From Ascidia mentula (lineage: Eukaryota; Chordata; Ascidiacea; Phlebobranchia; Ascidiidae), in NCBI GenBank assembly GCA_947561715.1, contig OX387205.1:4035001-4099000 (forward strand): a stretch of DNA of 64,000 nt, read 5' to 3'. This document shows positions 26,601 to 39,421 of the stretch, piece after piece. Every line of letters starts with the position of its first letter. The first letter of the stretch is position 1. Both the position numbers and the translations under genes were made by a program. A model generated the notes under the pieces. It was not told where the DNA came from and ran no database searches. It saw only the letters and a list, made by a program, of their open reading frames with translations.

Positions 26601-28039
26601 TCCAACGCCTCAACAAGGGCTCGGCAAAAACAGGCGCAAATCCGAGGTTTATTTCGGAAAGAAAAACTCCAACCTCCCGGAAGAAGGGCGGTTGGTCCAG
26701 GCGGGAGTCTTTAAATACGATCGCATCGCGACTTTTGCTGCACATCTCGTGGCTGGGTGAGAAAGAGAAACCGGTTATGAGGTCGCCCTGGAACTACAAG
26801 ACTTGCGCCCTCTGCAAAGGGTTGTCGGTGGTTGTAGGTTTCGTGCAAATGGCGAAGAGTATTTAAGGTCTTTAAGCAGCTCAGTCTGAAAGGTGCGTGT
26901 ATGGTGAATGAAAGTGTGTTGGCGTTGCACAAAATTGCTTTGAAACTTTGTCAGCGTATTTAAGATTTTTTTTTAAATTTTTTGTTGTGTTTTCGTGGTT
27001 ATTTTCTTTGTTATCGTATTTCATAGCAACGTAAAATTTAATTTGAAGCAATATTTACTGCTGGGCGTTGCAAGCTCGCTTTTGCGCGGTTTTAATTTTG
27101 TATGATTAACTAAAGATTGTTCCCAAGATGTTTCACATAGTGGTGACGTGGACAGACGGAGCCGCGCGAATCGTCAAAAAATGCCAATAAAATTGGCAAA
27201 AATGGCTTACAACAATATTACACCCAATTAACGTTTCGCTAAATCATCCTAATGGACCACTAAAAGTATTGAGAAGCATCAGGCAGGTTACTATATCGGT
27301 GTTACGCGCCGTAATTGGCATTTAACACGCGCACAGAAACGACCCGAAATAGTTCCACTATCCCATCAGGCGCTAAATCTACGCGATAGCCACCAACAGC
27401 GGAGCGACAAATCATCATCAAGCCTAGGTTAAAGCTCTGTCAAACCGCTAAGCCTGTTTTGCGTAACCAAACAATCTTCAAACGCAATCTGCACGTTGCG
27501 GCGACCAACGCACACGCGTGAGCCTTTCACGCACTTTTTGATGGTGATAAGTGGGATCTTTCCACGCATTTTTGCAGTATTTTTAGAAGGTGATATGCAG
27601 CATGCAGCCACCTCGCCTGTTTTCGTTTTATCAGCTTTAAGGGTTTTTCGTTACTTCTGGGAAACGGTTGGTAGATTATCTCGTACGAATAGTTTGGCAT
27701 GTCTTTAGTATCTTTCATTTTTCAGGCGCAACGTGGATAAAAAAAATTCCATGAATTCAAAACCTTTTAATTTTTGAGTTCTTACTTACGGACAACATCA
27801 AAATAACAGCAAGTTTAAAATTTAGCTGTAAAAAAATATTTGTTTTCGGTTCGTTTTTCGATCCACGTCGCCACGATTTCTTTTTCCAGTTGTGCAAATA
27901 TCCGGTTACGAACTATGGTGACGCATTACAAATAACAACAGCGTCAACTTCACAATCAATCATATCCCATCACAGATCATTTGTTACAGGCTAAAAAGCG
28001 CCATTGAGAGCGCTATTGTTCGTGGGAAAATCATCACTG

Positions 28040-28117
28040 TTACGTCATCAGGCCGTTTCGCTGACGTAAGCGTCAACGGAGGCTCCCCTGCAGCGCGAAA
28101 AAATTTGCCGTATATAA
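28040..28117 (+). promoter_or_regulatory. Core promoter of the first CCN gene: inverted CRE pair and TATA box
   Basis: TTACGTCA (28040-28047) and its mirror TGACGTAA (28062-28069) are CRE/ATF-type sites, followed about 40 bases later by TATATAA (28111-28117). Transcription should start near 28140. Vertebrate CCN1/CCN2 are TATA-containing, rapidly induced genes, so this layout fits. The link to the CCN gene rests on position and orientation; the start codon is about 700 bases further on. Confidence 0.6.
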
Positions 28118-28139
28118 GAAGGCGCGCGCAGCTCAAGTC

Positions 28140-28832
28140 AAATCACGGCTTGTCTGCGGCTGGCGTTCGAAAGCAGGTGTCAAGTCGAAGGTCGTGGACG
28201 TTTGAGTGCCTTCTCGCTCGCAAATAAGCGGGACCCTGTTGACAGCCCAGCAAGATGTCGCGATTCGGGGCGCTAGCTTTGTAGGACGCGGGTCGTTGCA
28301 CTGGGGCACTTGTCTACACGCTGCAAGCCCAAATCAACAAATACCTGAAGCATCGCAGACAACGTGAAGCTACGTAGCTTTGCTGAAGATTAATTCCGCG
28401 GTGTCGACGAGTTGTTTATATTTTCCCCCGCAAGAGAGGCCAGTAATTCGATTTAGCTTGGGTTACACAGAGGGGTTCATGGGTTCAAGTCCCAGGTTGC
28501 CGCAAAGGCTACGTGATGCTGTTATTTTCGGAGGCTGACGTAGCATGGGCGCCCAAGCAAGCAAAGCTAGAGAGAGCAACGATTTTCCATAGACTTAGCG
28601 CAAACAATGGACGGTTAGCCTCAAGAAAAAGTATCGCTTTTGGTTTGAGGCAGTGGTCGTTGGGGTATGTTCCCCCAAAGCAGACAGGTTCGTCAGCGGA
28701 GTGGTTGGGGTAGCAACTGATATGTTTACATTCTGTTTCTAGGCGATTAGAGAAATAACCTTATCTATATTGTGACGGTCACGAAGATTTTAAACTGAAT
28801 TTTAACTGAAACTGATTGAAGAAGTGACGAAG
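28140..28832 (+). other. Leader region of the first CCN gene
   Basis: About 690 bases between the presumed start site and the ATG. It contains a 10-codon upstream reading frame (28255-28284) and, near the end, a strong acceptor TTCTGTTTCTAG (AG at 28741-28742), so part of it is probably an intron or the outron of a trans-spliced mRNA. A tRNA-like patch (GGGTTCAAGTCCC near 28484, with TTAGCTTGGG about 30 bases before it) is too short to be a tRNA gene. Confidence 0.4.
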
Positions 28833-31800
28833 ATGAACAACTTTAACTTTATTCTGTCTGCTATTTTGTTTCTGTTTCTTGCAAAAAGGGTGAGTACAAA
28901 ATAAGTGTATAGGATATCATCACTACGTGAAATTATGTTTTCTTTTAATTGGTAGAGCATTGTTTCGAACGCGCTTAAATTTATCAACAATTTCAAGACA
29001 TTGAAAAGTTTGAATTTGAAAAGAAACGAAGTTGTCTGTAATGAAAAATGGTTGCTATAGTTTTACGATTATTGAACACAAGCACAGTCACATACGCCTT
29101 TGCTCGTTTGGTAATTCAACCTTTTTTTTATAATTTAAAAAGTCTAAACCACTTTCATGTGCACAGAAATTCCTTCTATTACTTTTATTGCGTTCATTCA
29201 CGTGGTCGCGATCTTTGTTCCCAGATATCGGCTCTGTGTCCTTACGAGTGTGACTGCGGAGGGCAACCTACGCATTGTCCGCCCGGCATCAGCTTGGTGC
29301 AAGACGGCTGCAACTGCTGCAAGGTGTGCGCCAAGCAGACTGGCGAGCGATGCGACGGACACAGTTTGGTTTGTGACGAGCATCGTGGGCTTTTCTGCGA
29401 TTTTTCGAAGGAGACTTCGGGTGGTTGGGGAATATGCGCAGGTTAGACGCAAAAATTATGAAATGTTTTGCTGTACAACCGAGGGGAAATTTAAATCAAA
29501 CGTGGAAAAAGTAATTAAGATTGGCTTTTTTTGTCTTACGCTTAATGTCACACGATGTCAGATTTAACCTTCGGAGTGTTTAATGGGTTTTAACGCACGA
29601 AGCTCTGTCAGAATGTTGTTTACCGGATTAGTCCAAAGCTCCAGGGCGCGCCCGAAATACGCTAAATTCTTTGCAATCGCGAATTCCTCGGATACTGAAA
29701 AACACCCTAAAACGCTCAAATGAAATTGACAGAGTTACAAAATTTTTCCGGTCGAAATTTCAATCACACAGCACCCCAAATGACGTCAAACTGGTCGCAC
29801 GAGCGATTTAGAATTGAACCGCACTAGTCGATCGTGCGCTGGACACGCGGTTGAAATTGATTGACAGGCGACGTCACAATGGAAACCCCGCCCTTTCGCA
29901 CAAAATAAACTGCGACGCTCCACGCTGTTGAGGAGTCGCTTTCTGGGTATGAATTGCACTGATTTGGGTGCGGTGCTTGTGTTTACCTACCGGCTATGCC
30001 GTACGGCCGCACGGGGAGCTTTCTTTGGCGTGATTGACTGTCTGCGCGATAATGGCCGCGCTTGGGGCTTCCGCTACCCCCTGTTGGTTGAGAAAAGCAT
30101 TTTAGCTTGGGTCAAAGTCGGCTCTTTCCTTATTTAAATGACTCATGTTTTTGTGTTTAAAATGCGGTCAGAAACAGATGGCAAGGGAATTTTGTTAAGC
30201 GCCGGAGAAAGTCACATTAACGTTATGTAGAACGCATCGAAGATCAAAGCAAGGAGGAATAGGTCGATGTTTAAAGTGGCCGAAAAACATGCCACATGAC
30301 GCGTGGGTGCCACGTACCAAAAACTCTTTCCATGAAAATGCCTTCCAATTTTGGTCGTGATTCTTTGGAAAAATTGTGTAAAACGTGACGCGCGCGATTC
30401 TATTTACGCGGCCCGGATGAAACTGTGTTTCGAGAAAGTAACACCTCATGTAGCGCTTGTTTATGGCTGTAATGGAAAGGCGTTGTTCCAATATAAAACA
30501 TGCAACTTCAGTGCTTACGTATTAGAGCACAAACATTACCTCATATGGTAGTTGGGATTTTCAAAGTCCCGCGCATTAGCGGTTTTAGCTACCATACATA
30601 TAAGTATGCACAATAGCGTGCTTTTACGTAACTTATTCCACAACAGGTGTATCCTAATCAAATGATTCATTGCCTTGTTTCGTTTCAGCTCGATCCGGTC
30701 GACCCTGTTTTGACGGCGAACTTCGTATACCCAGCGGTAGTATGGTGGAACCATCATGCAAGAAGCAATGTTGGTGTCTTGACGGTTCTTTAGGGTGTAT
30801 GCCACATTGCCCCCACGAAATCCACTCCCCCCGTGCTGACCTCTGCCCAAACGCCCGGCTACAAAGTGTCCCGGGAGAGTGCTGCGACCAGTGGGTGTGT
30901 GATACCCCGTCCGGCGACATACGCGTACTGCCTCTGGAGAATTTCTGGGATCTCTACGTATCCGAGACTGGCGGGAGGTCTCTCCCAGCTACTGTCCCTA
31001 TTAGTGGAAACCGAGCTGAGGATATGGAGGAAATTGATGCGGATTTTACTGAAGATGGTGACGGTGACTTCGAGTACCAGTTCAATAAGAACAGAGATAG
31101 AAATTCGCAGGTGGAAGAAGGTGATCACTGGCTGCACAACGTGATCCCGGGCGACAGAGACGGTAAGAGAAGTGATACATTTGGTGTTATTGAGAAACTA
31201 TTTTAATGGATTTTAAAAGTCTCGTGGTTGAGAAAACCTTGTCAGAAACCGGCTGTACCGGCCGCAGTATGCGTGAATCACTTACAATTTGGCTGGCGAC
31301 GATGTTGCATCAATATAACCGACATGCCATTGAGTAAATATCAGGCGAAATTGCCATCTGCTACTCAGCACCCTGGGCCGAAATTTCTCCTGAGGAAAAC
31401 CGAAAAATGTACGCGCCCGCCACTGACATTTTCACATACCTGCGTCGATTGACTCGAACACTTTGAAAGTCACGGGGCAGACTACGCCACATGATAACCA
31501 TCGAAGGGCAACGCGGTCATTGCTATGCTCAGGGCTGTGGTGCTATCTCTCATTAGCACCGCGCTCGAAATAAATTGCCCTCGTACCAGAGAAACCATGG
31601 AACGTTAACGTCATCAGCATACACGGTGATAAAATGTTGTTACAAGCAATTTTACAAAGTCGTTCTTTCTGGCGTGGATATGGCGCTTGGGAATTCGAGA
31701 AAAATGAATTACCCCCTTCCCCACCCACCTTGCTCGGCCTTTTGTTTCATGTGTATGTACGTTTGTTTTGGCCATTAGGGCAATTTGCCCTCTGTCTATA

Positions 31801-34800
31801 GTTCGGAAACTAGCGCGCTGCGTTGTAAAATATTTAGAATATTAGCCAAAAATAACTAGCACGCGACAACCATTTTATTTTGCAAGTGTAAAAAAAATAA
31901 TCTGAAAAAAATTTCGGTATATTGGACTTAACTAATGAAGGCGCCATGGGACGTGACTTGAAATGATTTTGCCACAGAACAGTCGAATAAAGTTGGCCAT
32001 AACACATCTCGCCCTTCTACAAAAGTCGTCAATTTCTTACGCTGGCAAATATCCGCTTTATGAGCCTCGCAAGCTCAGACAAGTCCATCAACAGCAACAA
32101 CAACGCTGTGCTAAAATGTGGGCACTGTTTTCACGCCAAAGCGCCATTAGGACAGGCTTTGATTAACGGTCTGAGCGCTATGGTTTTGGCAGCGCAAATG
32201 CCGACTGTCAACGCTAAAACAATGCGACCACTTCACCGCGGGGTAATTTGTCACAGCAGAGTCGAGGAGTAACCTGATGTCTTAACTTCTCGACATGAAC
32301 ACGTTTGGTAAATTTCACTGGCTGTGGTATTAAATTGCACCAGCGTAAGATTCGTAACACGCTAGGCGGTTTGCGGCAAGTTGCAAATTGTCTCATGAGA
32401 GGAATAAATAGAAATCATGCCCGATTTGAAGAACCAATCGAAGTAATTTGCGAGCGGTGGATACACTCAACGCTATATACTGAAATGTAATATAAAAATA
32501 GACTAAGCGCAAGTAAGGTTCAAATAGGTAATTAAAAAGAAGCAAACACATATCGTTGGCGAGTATCTTCAGACTGACTTCCTACGGCGGCATGCAGAGC
32601 GCCGTGTGGAGCGGAGAACGCGAGACACGGGTCTCGAAATCTTCTGCATCACACCTGCGCGCGTCTCAAGCCAATCCGCAGAGAACAAAGCGGGCCGTCA
32701 ACAATTCGGTGTCGAGTTAAGGCGAGCACTTAATTATCGAATTCCACTAAACCGCGAAGGTTGCGGGCGGCAGCGAACTGCCGAGCACTTGAGGATTTGA
32801 GTCTTGTTGTGTGATTAAAACTCGCGGACGGTAAACATTGCTATTTGCAAGCAAGCGAGGGCTGGCGAACTGACGCGAGGCTTTGGCCTTACGCTTTTGA
32901 GTCGATGTTTGCGACACTTAGTACCCAGATCGTGTTCGAATGCCCCTCGCGTCGCGACAATGATGCCCCCTGTATTTTAAAGCAGCCAACGTGCGGTTTG
33001 AGGCTTACAAGTAATCTGTTGTTGTGGCCTCCTCTTCGCCTGATGCGCAGCGACCGCCGATCGGCCACAAATTTGAGAAGAATTCGCGCTCGCGCCGTCG
33101 CGTTCTCCACCTGCTTGCCGGCACTTGGAGCTTTAATCTCGTAACGACCAGTTATTTGGTGATTATAGAGTTCAAGGAGACATAGACTTTCGAGCAATTC
33201 GACACGTGCCCTCCATTTTGTAACGGTCAGTCGGTAAGGTCAGAGAAATTACGTTGAACTGCGCTTTCTTCGAAAACAAATCTGGTTTCCTTGGTTACTT
33301 GGTGCCCACCAATGATCGTAACCGAAGGCAAAGTAGTGACCTGGAATTGCGCGACGCATTCAGATTTGCCAAAAACAAAATACACCCCAACTGGACACCT
33401 CCAATCACGACCAACGAACCAAATTTGGGATTAACATTAATAATGTTTATTTTAAAACGCCATGCAGTGAAACATGTGCGTTCATATCTTAGGCGCCTGA
33501 CTCGATAACGCTTATGGTTTTATCGGTGCCCATTCCATGTTATGTATCATGCTTATTGTTCATGTGCGTAGTAACTTTGCGGGCAAATTTGATTTGATTT
33601 ATCCATAAGGTCAAATGCGATCAATATAGGATCCACATTTCACATTACATCACAACTTTCGGTATGGTGAACCCTCAAGGAGGGTCGGGTATTGGATCAG
33701 AGATGCTTGTGGGAAATCATATACGACCTATACTATACGTACTTTGTTCGGTCGTTACTTCGGAAGCGGTGCACGGGGATATTGGTTGTAAATTCGCCGA
33801 GGGGGGGGGACAATGGCTCCATTCATGTTTCTACTGGAAATGTAGTAACTCTTTTCCAGGCAAACTTTAACACACATAACATATACTGTTAATACATGCT
33901 ATATTGACACTATTTTCATATGTCAAAACACGAAATGCTTGTGAACGGTTTTTAAAACATTTTGACTGATAGAAAAAATAATATTGTCGAAAATTTAGTC
34001 TCAACAATAATAACAGTAAATGTAAGACGGAACAAAATTATTTATCGTTTTCGGTTGAAAGAAATTACTAACTAAATAACATAAACCGTATTTATCATAA
34101 ACCATAAAAATTACCTTCGTTCCACACCGTGCGCGAAGAACAAAGCCTACCACAAACCCCCACCACAAGACTTCAACGCGCCAATAACCACTTGATTTAT
34201 TTTTTGCCCAGGCGCCATAAGACATATGCAGGAGACACAAAGGAGGAGAGCCCGGTGCAATACCAAGGCATCGGCGTGGAGCCCGTGCTCAAAATCCTGT
34301 GGTCTCGGTCTCTCCACAAGAGTAACCAACGATAACACTCGGTGCGCCCTCGTGCGGGAGTCGAGGCTCTGTGAGTTGAGGACTTGCGATGAAAACACCC
34401 ATAAACTTAAGGTGAATATTGGGTGTTTTATTGTGATGTCAACATTGAATGAATGAATGAATCAAAGGAACCTTGATTGCCACGTGGTACAGAAACAGTA
34501 CTGCTTTGTGCAGAGTTATTTTAACTATTGAAAGGCTAAAGTCCATTCTTTTACTAAATATGATTTCAATTATCACCAACGCAAATATTATTCCAATAAA
34601 TATCTCTACTTTCCGCAAATGTGGTTCAAACGATTAAATGCAAGAGCGGAAATTTAATGTTCCTCTTGCGGGCATTTGCGCTTCCATGCACCCGCCAAGC
34701 ATATAATAATAACCCGATGTGCGATTTATGTCCTATTTGCTTGGAGACAGAGGCAAGCAGAAAACATTGCAATGTATAGTGGATTAATTTAATCGATGCA

Positions 34801-35644
34801 ATAAGCAATTAAAAACGCAGGTTTATCTATGACCTCATCTTACAAACGTTGATTTATCTTAAATTGAACAGAATTTTGTCAACAAGGTGTAAAGTTACAC
34901 GCTAAAGGATACAAAATGATCCAATCCAACTCTAACATGTATTTGTTTGAGGAAAGTGTGAAAAAAATAGTTTTTAAATTTTCGAAAATCCAAATGATAA
35001 GAAAACATTAATTAACCCTGATAAAATATATGATGAGATAAAAAGCAAAGCGGGAGTGAAACTGATTGTAAAAAATGTTATTTTATTTTTCAGAGAGGAC
35101 GTCCGTGCAGTAAATCTGTACGCCGCGTACGTAGAAAGGTCACAATCACCTACGCCGGCTGCAACAGCGTACGCAAGATCAGACCCAAGTATTGCGGAGA
35201 ATGCCGTGACAACTCAAGGTGAGGTTATGCTGTTGCGGTTTACAAAATTAAGCACGCACGGGCAATTTTAATACATAGGTTCTTGTGAAAACCCTTTAGG
35301 CAATGTACAACGTATAAATAAGGATGGAGCCAATAATATGTTTTTTTAACATAAATACCGAGCTGCACTGATAGGACCTTACAGGTTGAAACGGTGGCCA
35401 AATGTTTGCATCTCACAAAATGTATAACGTGTTTCATAATGCTCACAGATGCTGCACCCCATCCGCAACCAGAAACCTGCCTCTGCGATTTCGCTGCAGC
35501 GATGGACGTTTCTTTATTAAAACTATGATGATGATCAAGAACTGTGAATGTGGACTTAACTGCGCCAACTCGTCAACCCGCACGTCGCCCAACCACATCA
35601 GGTTGTCCCTGTACGGAGACATGCACCGTTCCGGTGAAGATTAA
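28833..35644 (+). CDS. CCN family matricellular protein (CYR61/CTGF/NOV type), four domains, 6 coding exons
   Basis: Secreted 422-residue protein. Coding exons: 28833-28889, 29225-29441, 30689-31162, 34212-34411, 35094-35218, 35449-35644; phases agree and the stop is TAA. Exon 1 is the signal peptide. Exon 2 is the IGFBP domain (about 20-91) with DGCNCCKVCAKQTGERC. Exon 3 is the VWC domain (98-163), ending GECCDQWVCD, then an acidic hinge of about 100 residues, longer than in most vertebrate CCNs. Exon 4 is TSP1 with WSPCSKSCGLGLSTRVTNDN. Exons 5-6 are the CT cystine-knot domain with all ten cysteines (C321 to the final NC). CCN proteins bind integrins, proteoglycans and growth factors in the matrix. 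The one-domain-per-exon plan is kept, but the CT domain has an extra phase-2 intron between DNS and RCC. I cannot say which vertebrate CCN is the closest relative. Confidence 0.95.
31163..34211 (+). other. Large intron 3 of the first CCN gene
   Basis: About 3 kb between the VWC/hinge exon and the TSP1 exon. No exon, RNA gene or intact mobile element is recognisable. It is CpG-rich throughout and contains a GA-rich G-run (33803). The exact acceptor TTTTTTGCCCAG lies before 34212. Confidence 0.6.
34447..34462. repeat. (GAAT)4 microsatellite in CCN intron 4
   Basis: Four GAAT units directly after the TSP1 exon's donor region. Potentially polymorphic. Confidence 0.8.
35361..35392 (+). ncRNA. Hammerhead-like motif, truncated (repeat copy 3)
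   Basis: AGCTGCA, then CTGATAG (consensus CTGATGA), GACC-TTACA-GGTT and GAAAC, nearly identical to copy 1 up to 35396, after which the similarity stops. It has lost the stem III and cleavage-site half. It lies in sense orientation in the last intron of the first CCN gene, about 55 bases before exon 6. It cannot self-cleave as it stands. Confidence 0.45.
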
Positions 35645-38600
35645 GCTACGAATCAGCCGCTTTCAGAACTTTATTCAACGCTCTTTAAAGCACAGGGTTC
35701 TCACCAGTTGGCAGAGCTTGGGAAAAAGAGAAAATGCTTTCACATATTTTGATAAACAAGGCCGCACAAGTTTTTCTTTTCATCAATGTCTCTTTCGCAA
35801 AGGCCTTTATTTGCCTTCTGGTTTAACTGATGCGGGTTTTCTAGTCAGCTTAAGTTTTTTGCTACGCTTTTTCAAACAGGCCTAAGTCACAAAACGTGGA
35901 AACTTTCAGTAGTTGCTTGAAAAATGTCTTAGAAAGACACTGTGAAAATTTTTCTAGATCGCGTTTAGCAACTACTACAAAATGCGCCGCGATTGATGCA
36001 GCAAGTCTTCGGGCTCAGCACAAAAGGGCCGATAATTATGTAAATAAGCACGTTATTTTCTACCGACATCTCTATTTTGCTAAGTTATTGGCTCCGTTTT
36101 ACCGTACTTTGTGGAACAGTTACACACCACGGTCAGAAGAGGGTGGCTATATCACAGGCAGTGTGGCTTGTGACGAAGAATTTTGTTTTGTAGTTTGTTC
36201 ACTTATTTATTATCGGACTCAGCGTGTGTTTTCCCGCAGTTTTGATAGCGTAGCGCTTTTAGATTCAACGCATAACGTGTTACAGAACCTATTGATCGCA
36301 TGTAAGCACCACGCCCTGTTTTTTTCGTTATTTATTCGCGTCTTCGCTTTTTGTTTTCATGTACAGCAGTGTACTGCCTATATTTCGCCCAAGTTTCAAA
36401 AATACACCGGTTATATCGCATATACGTTGTGATACTACATAACAGGTACATTAGCGAAACTCGTGATAACACTGGAATCTAGTGTTAAAGTGGATTCCAC
36501 ATGGAGAAAACCATTCAAATCTGAATCAAAATTGAGACGAACTATTCTTAACTATAAACCAAATAAGCTTCCAGGAGTTGTATGGCATTCTCTACTTTAA
36601 AATCTTTTGCAAACAAACGATTTTTCGTATAAAACTTCTGACTCAAGTTGGAGGCTTGTTGCTTTAAAACACACATCTATTACAATAATTTGATGTCGCA
36701 AGTAAAAAGGCAATACCTAAGCCAAGGCCAGATCCTAGAATTAATGAAGAGGTAAAACTTACAATATTATACTGGATAAAACGAAAATGTTGCCGATGGC
36801 TCTGCATGCCAACTTCTATATGCCAAGAATGGGACAACTTTTCGACTCACTGAGCAGAAATTGTCAAAAAATTAAAAGGCGGGCCATATGAGTGGACAAA
36901 AAGTGGTTCCACAACTCTTTATGAACTGACCCATTTATTATTCGTACCAACACCTGTAAGGTCAGATTGAAACACCCAACGGACCAGCTTTAACCCGCGG
37001 CTGGGGTTTGTCCGTCATGTCTGTTCATCCCGTTGGTGTTTTGTTACTTCATTGTTCAAATCGATGAATCAGCGATCACTTGCGGAAAACAACGATTAAC
37101 GTTTCAACGCGTGGAAAGTTGTTTTCGATATTGACCGAAAAACACATCAATAACTTCAAAACTGCTTACTCAATCACTGCTGCATCATGAGCTAAAAATA
37201 GTCCTCACCTAAGTGATACGTCATACCAGTCTCTGACATCGCAAAGGCGCTGCAGTTGATCAATTCGCAGCGAGAAATTTGATTGGATCGGCATGCTGAC
37301 GCCAGGGTCAACAAACCGTGTCAGCGAGGGACAAAGAAACCGCGCTTGGACCCAAATGAAGCGAAAGATGTTCGCCGACTTTCTGGGGCACACGGCGTAT
37401 CGATAACAGGCCCACGTTTCCGAACTATCGACATAATCCCTTTCGAACTCTCTCATATCCAGGAACCTCAACAAGGCCTACCTCTGTTAGCCGGGAGGTT
37501 ATTTTTACTACATGATGTAAGAGGTTCCCTGGGTCGCGCTCGGGGTGAAAAAGGCAGACGAGTGGGAGAGATTTCGGGCGCCGCAAGGGTCCATGATATT
37601 TGTATGTGGTCGACTTGCTACAGCGCTGGTAAAAACGGGGTTCGACCTAAAGCGCTGATCTCACTAAACCCCTAATATGACTCAGAGTTCCGGCGGTAAC
37701 CCACCATTATGGGATGTTTTGTTGAAATGAAACCAGATAAACCGCTTTTGTGGGCCCAACGTTGGGCCAAATGCCCCTCTGCGAGAGGCATGCAATAACA
37801 CGCAATTTATTTGCACTTCCCAATGGAGCGTGTTTAATCTAACAAAGGCCCAAATAGGGGCCCGGACAGTCAAGCCATTGTCTAAACCTGACCTGGTCGT
37901 GCCCTTGTTGTCAAGGGACGCAAACCGCAACAAAAGATCGCTGCTTTATTACCGCCTTACAGAGGGAGGAATTTTATTTTGACGCACACTCACGTCTACT
38001 TGGTTTTTCAACACCTTGTTTACCGGCCACATATTTTGTCTTTGACATTTAGCCCCAGTTCGAGTTACTGGCACCGAATAAAATGTAGCCTATACAAATA
38101 TAACTTCTGTAATCTTACTTTGGGGATAGTCCGCTCAGAAAAGGGGGCGTTTATCGGGGTTCGGTCTAGAAACGGAAAGCAACACGGGAACAGGTACACC
38201 CAGCGGAGTTCGTAAAACGAAGGAAATTGAAATAACATTTCTGGAAATTGTGAAAGGTTCTGCAGAGGCGTAACGAAACAGACTGTTGTGTTTTGTGTCC
38301 AACACAGAAAAAGTTGCGCAATGTTAAAAGGTCACCTATCTTTATAAAAACCCCGTCGAACTCGGGTAGTTCTTTGGTGCAACAATAATATAACTGGCAA
38401 TACCGAGTGTTTATATTTAGTTTCAAGTCGATTCTATCCTTGTTTACTTGTAATGTTGAGACGAATAAAAACGCATAAACAGGTAGCATCAGATTGGACC
38501 TCATTTAATGAATAAATTTGTTGCCCAAACTGTCCTATTGATGTACTGGTCCAAGATAAGAAACTAGGACCCATATGACAGGGGCTCATGAATATCAAAA

Positions 38601-39420
38601 AGAGGGGTTCATAGACACATCATTGTTGCTTTGAAGGTGAAAAGTTTTTTTGTTATATCACATCGGTGCATGACCCTGCTTTGAGCTGAAAATATTCGTT
38701 TGTAAAAATAGGTAAAAACATCGTATTCTTTGTTCCAAAACCCAAACATTTCACAAGTTCTAAAATCTCATTGTACTGAAGGCATCAAGGCCGTTTATTC
38801 GGGTTCAACTACGGCTTACACATACTTTTCTTGACAACAAGCCACAAAACGCAGTGCAAGCGCATGTACACATTCATTGCAATGGGCAACATGTCATGCG
38901 TTGCATCACATTTATTTGTTTGATTACTTCGCCATCGCCCTTTAAAGCAAAATAATTTCATAGCTGCGAAAAGGAAATCTTATCTGCTTGTGCTCTGTAC
39001 ATTCTCAAGTGATGTATTTGCTTCTTGTGTGTCTTTACTACAAAAACACAAAACACAACGATTTCAGAATGTGATGTTGTTTGATACCGATATTCCATGT
39101 TAGCAAATTCCCCAAACAAACGTATACACAGGTTAAAACTTTCAATGGGCCTTTTGGTCACGAGCAAAACATATTGTCTTTTTTCAAAGTTACCTATAAA
39201 AAGGCTATACTGGCCATTGGTGGCAATACAGAGCAGTCTTGACCCGTTTTAGTATTACATATCACATCTATTTCACGAGACGAGAGGCCAAGATTTGTGC
39301 GGAAAACGTTTACTTGTTTCCAAACTATGTTGGTGAGATTTAAATCAAGTTACAACAGCCTATATGGTGTTTAGTTGAAGATGACCTAAAACTTGTTTCG
39401 CTAAAGAGCTGTCAAAAATC
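35645..39420. other. 3' flank of the first CCN gene
   Basis: Includes the 3' UTR of unknown length; I found no exact AATAAA on the plus strand close to the stop. A 178-codon open frame (35896-36432) begins at GTG and shows no domain or hydrophobic pattern, so I treat it as chance. Nothing else is recognisable up to the minus-strand coding exon at 39.4 kb. Confidence 0.4.
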
Positions 39421-39421
39421 T

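Larger units (their letters stand above)
17437..28030. other. Intergenic region between ABCA3 and the first CCN gene
   Basis: No protein-coding gene is recognisable on either strand; open frames here are short and show no domain motif or paired splice borders. The stretch holds the ABCA3 upstream region, a hAT MITE (18522), a SINE fragment (20040), a triplicate 17-bp repeat (20421) and two CRE sites (20657-20681). From about 17.6 kb the sequence is CpG-rich, unlike the ABCA3 body. The part from 21 to 28 kb is GC-rich in patches and could contain cis-regulatory DNA for the CCN gene, but I see no specific element beyond those listed. Confidence 0.6.

Noticed and set aside
28465..28500. tRNA-like A and B box patch in the CCN leader
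   Set aside because: Only about 50 bases, no acceptor stem and no anticodon arm; at most a relic.
35896..36432. 178-codon open frame right after the CCN stop
   Set aside because: Begins at GTG, no domain, no splice context, no compositional sign of a protein; a frame of this length is expected about once by chance in a window this size.
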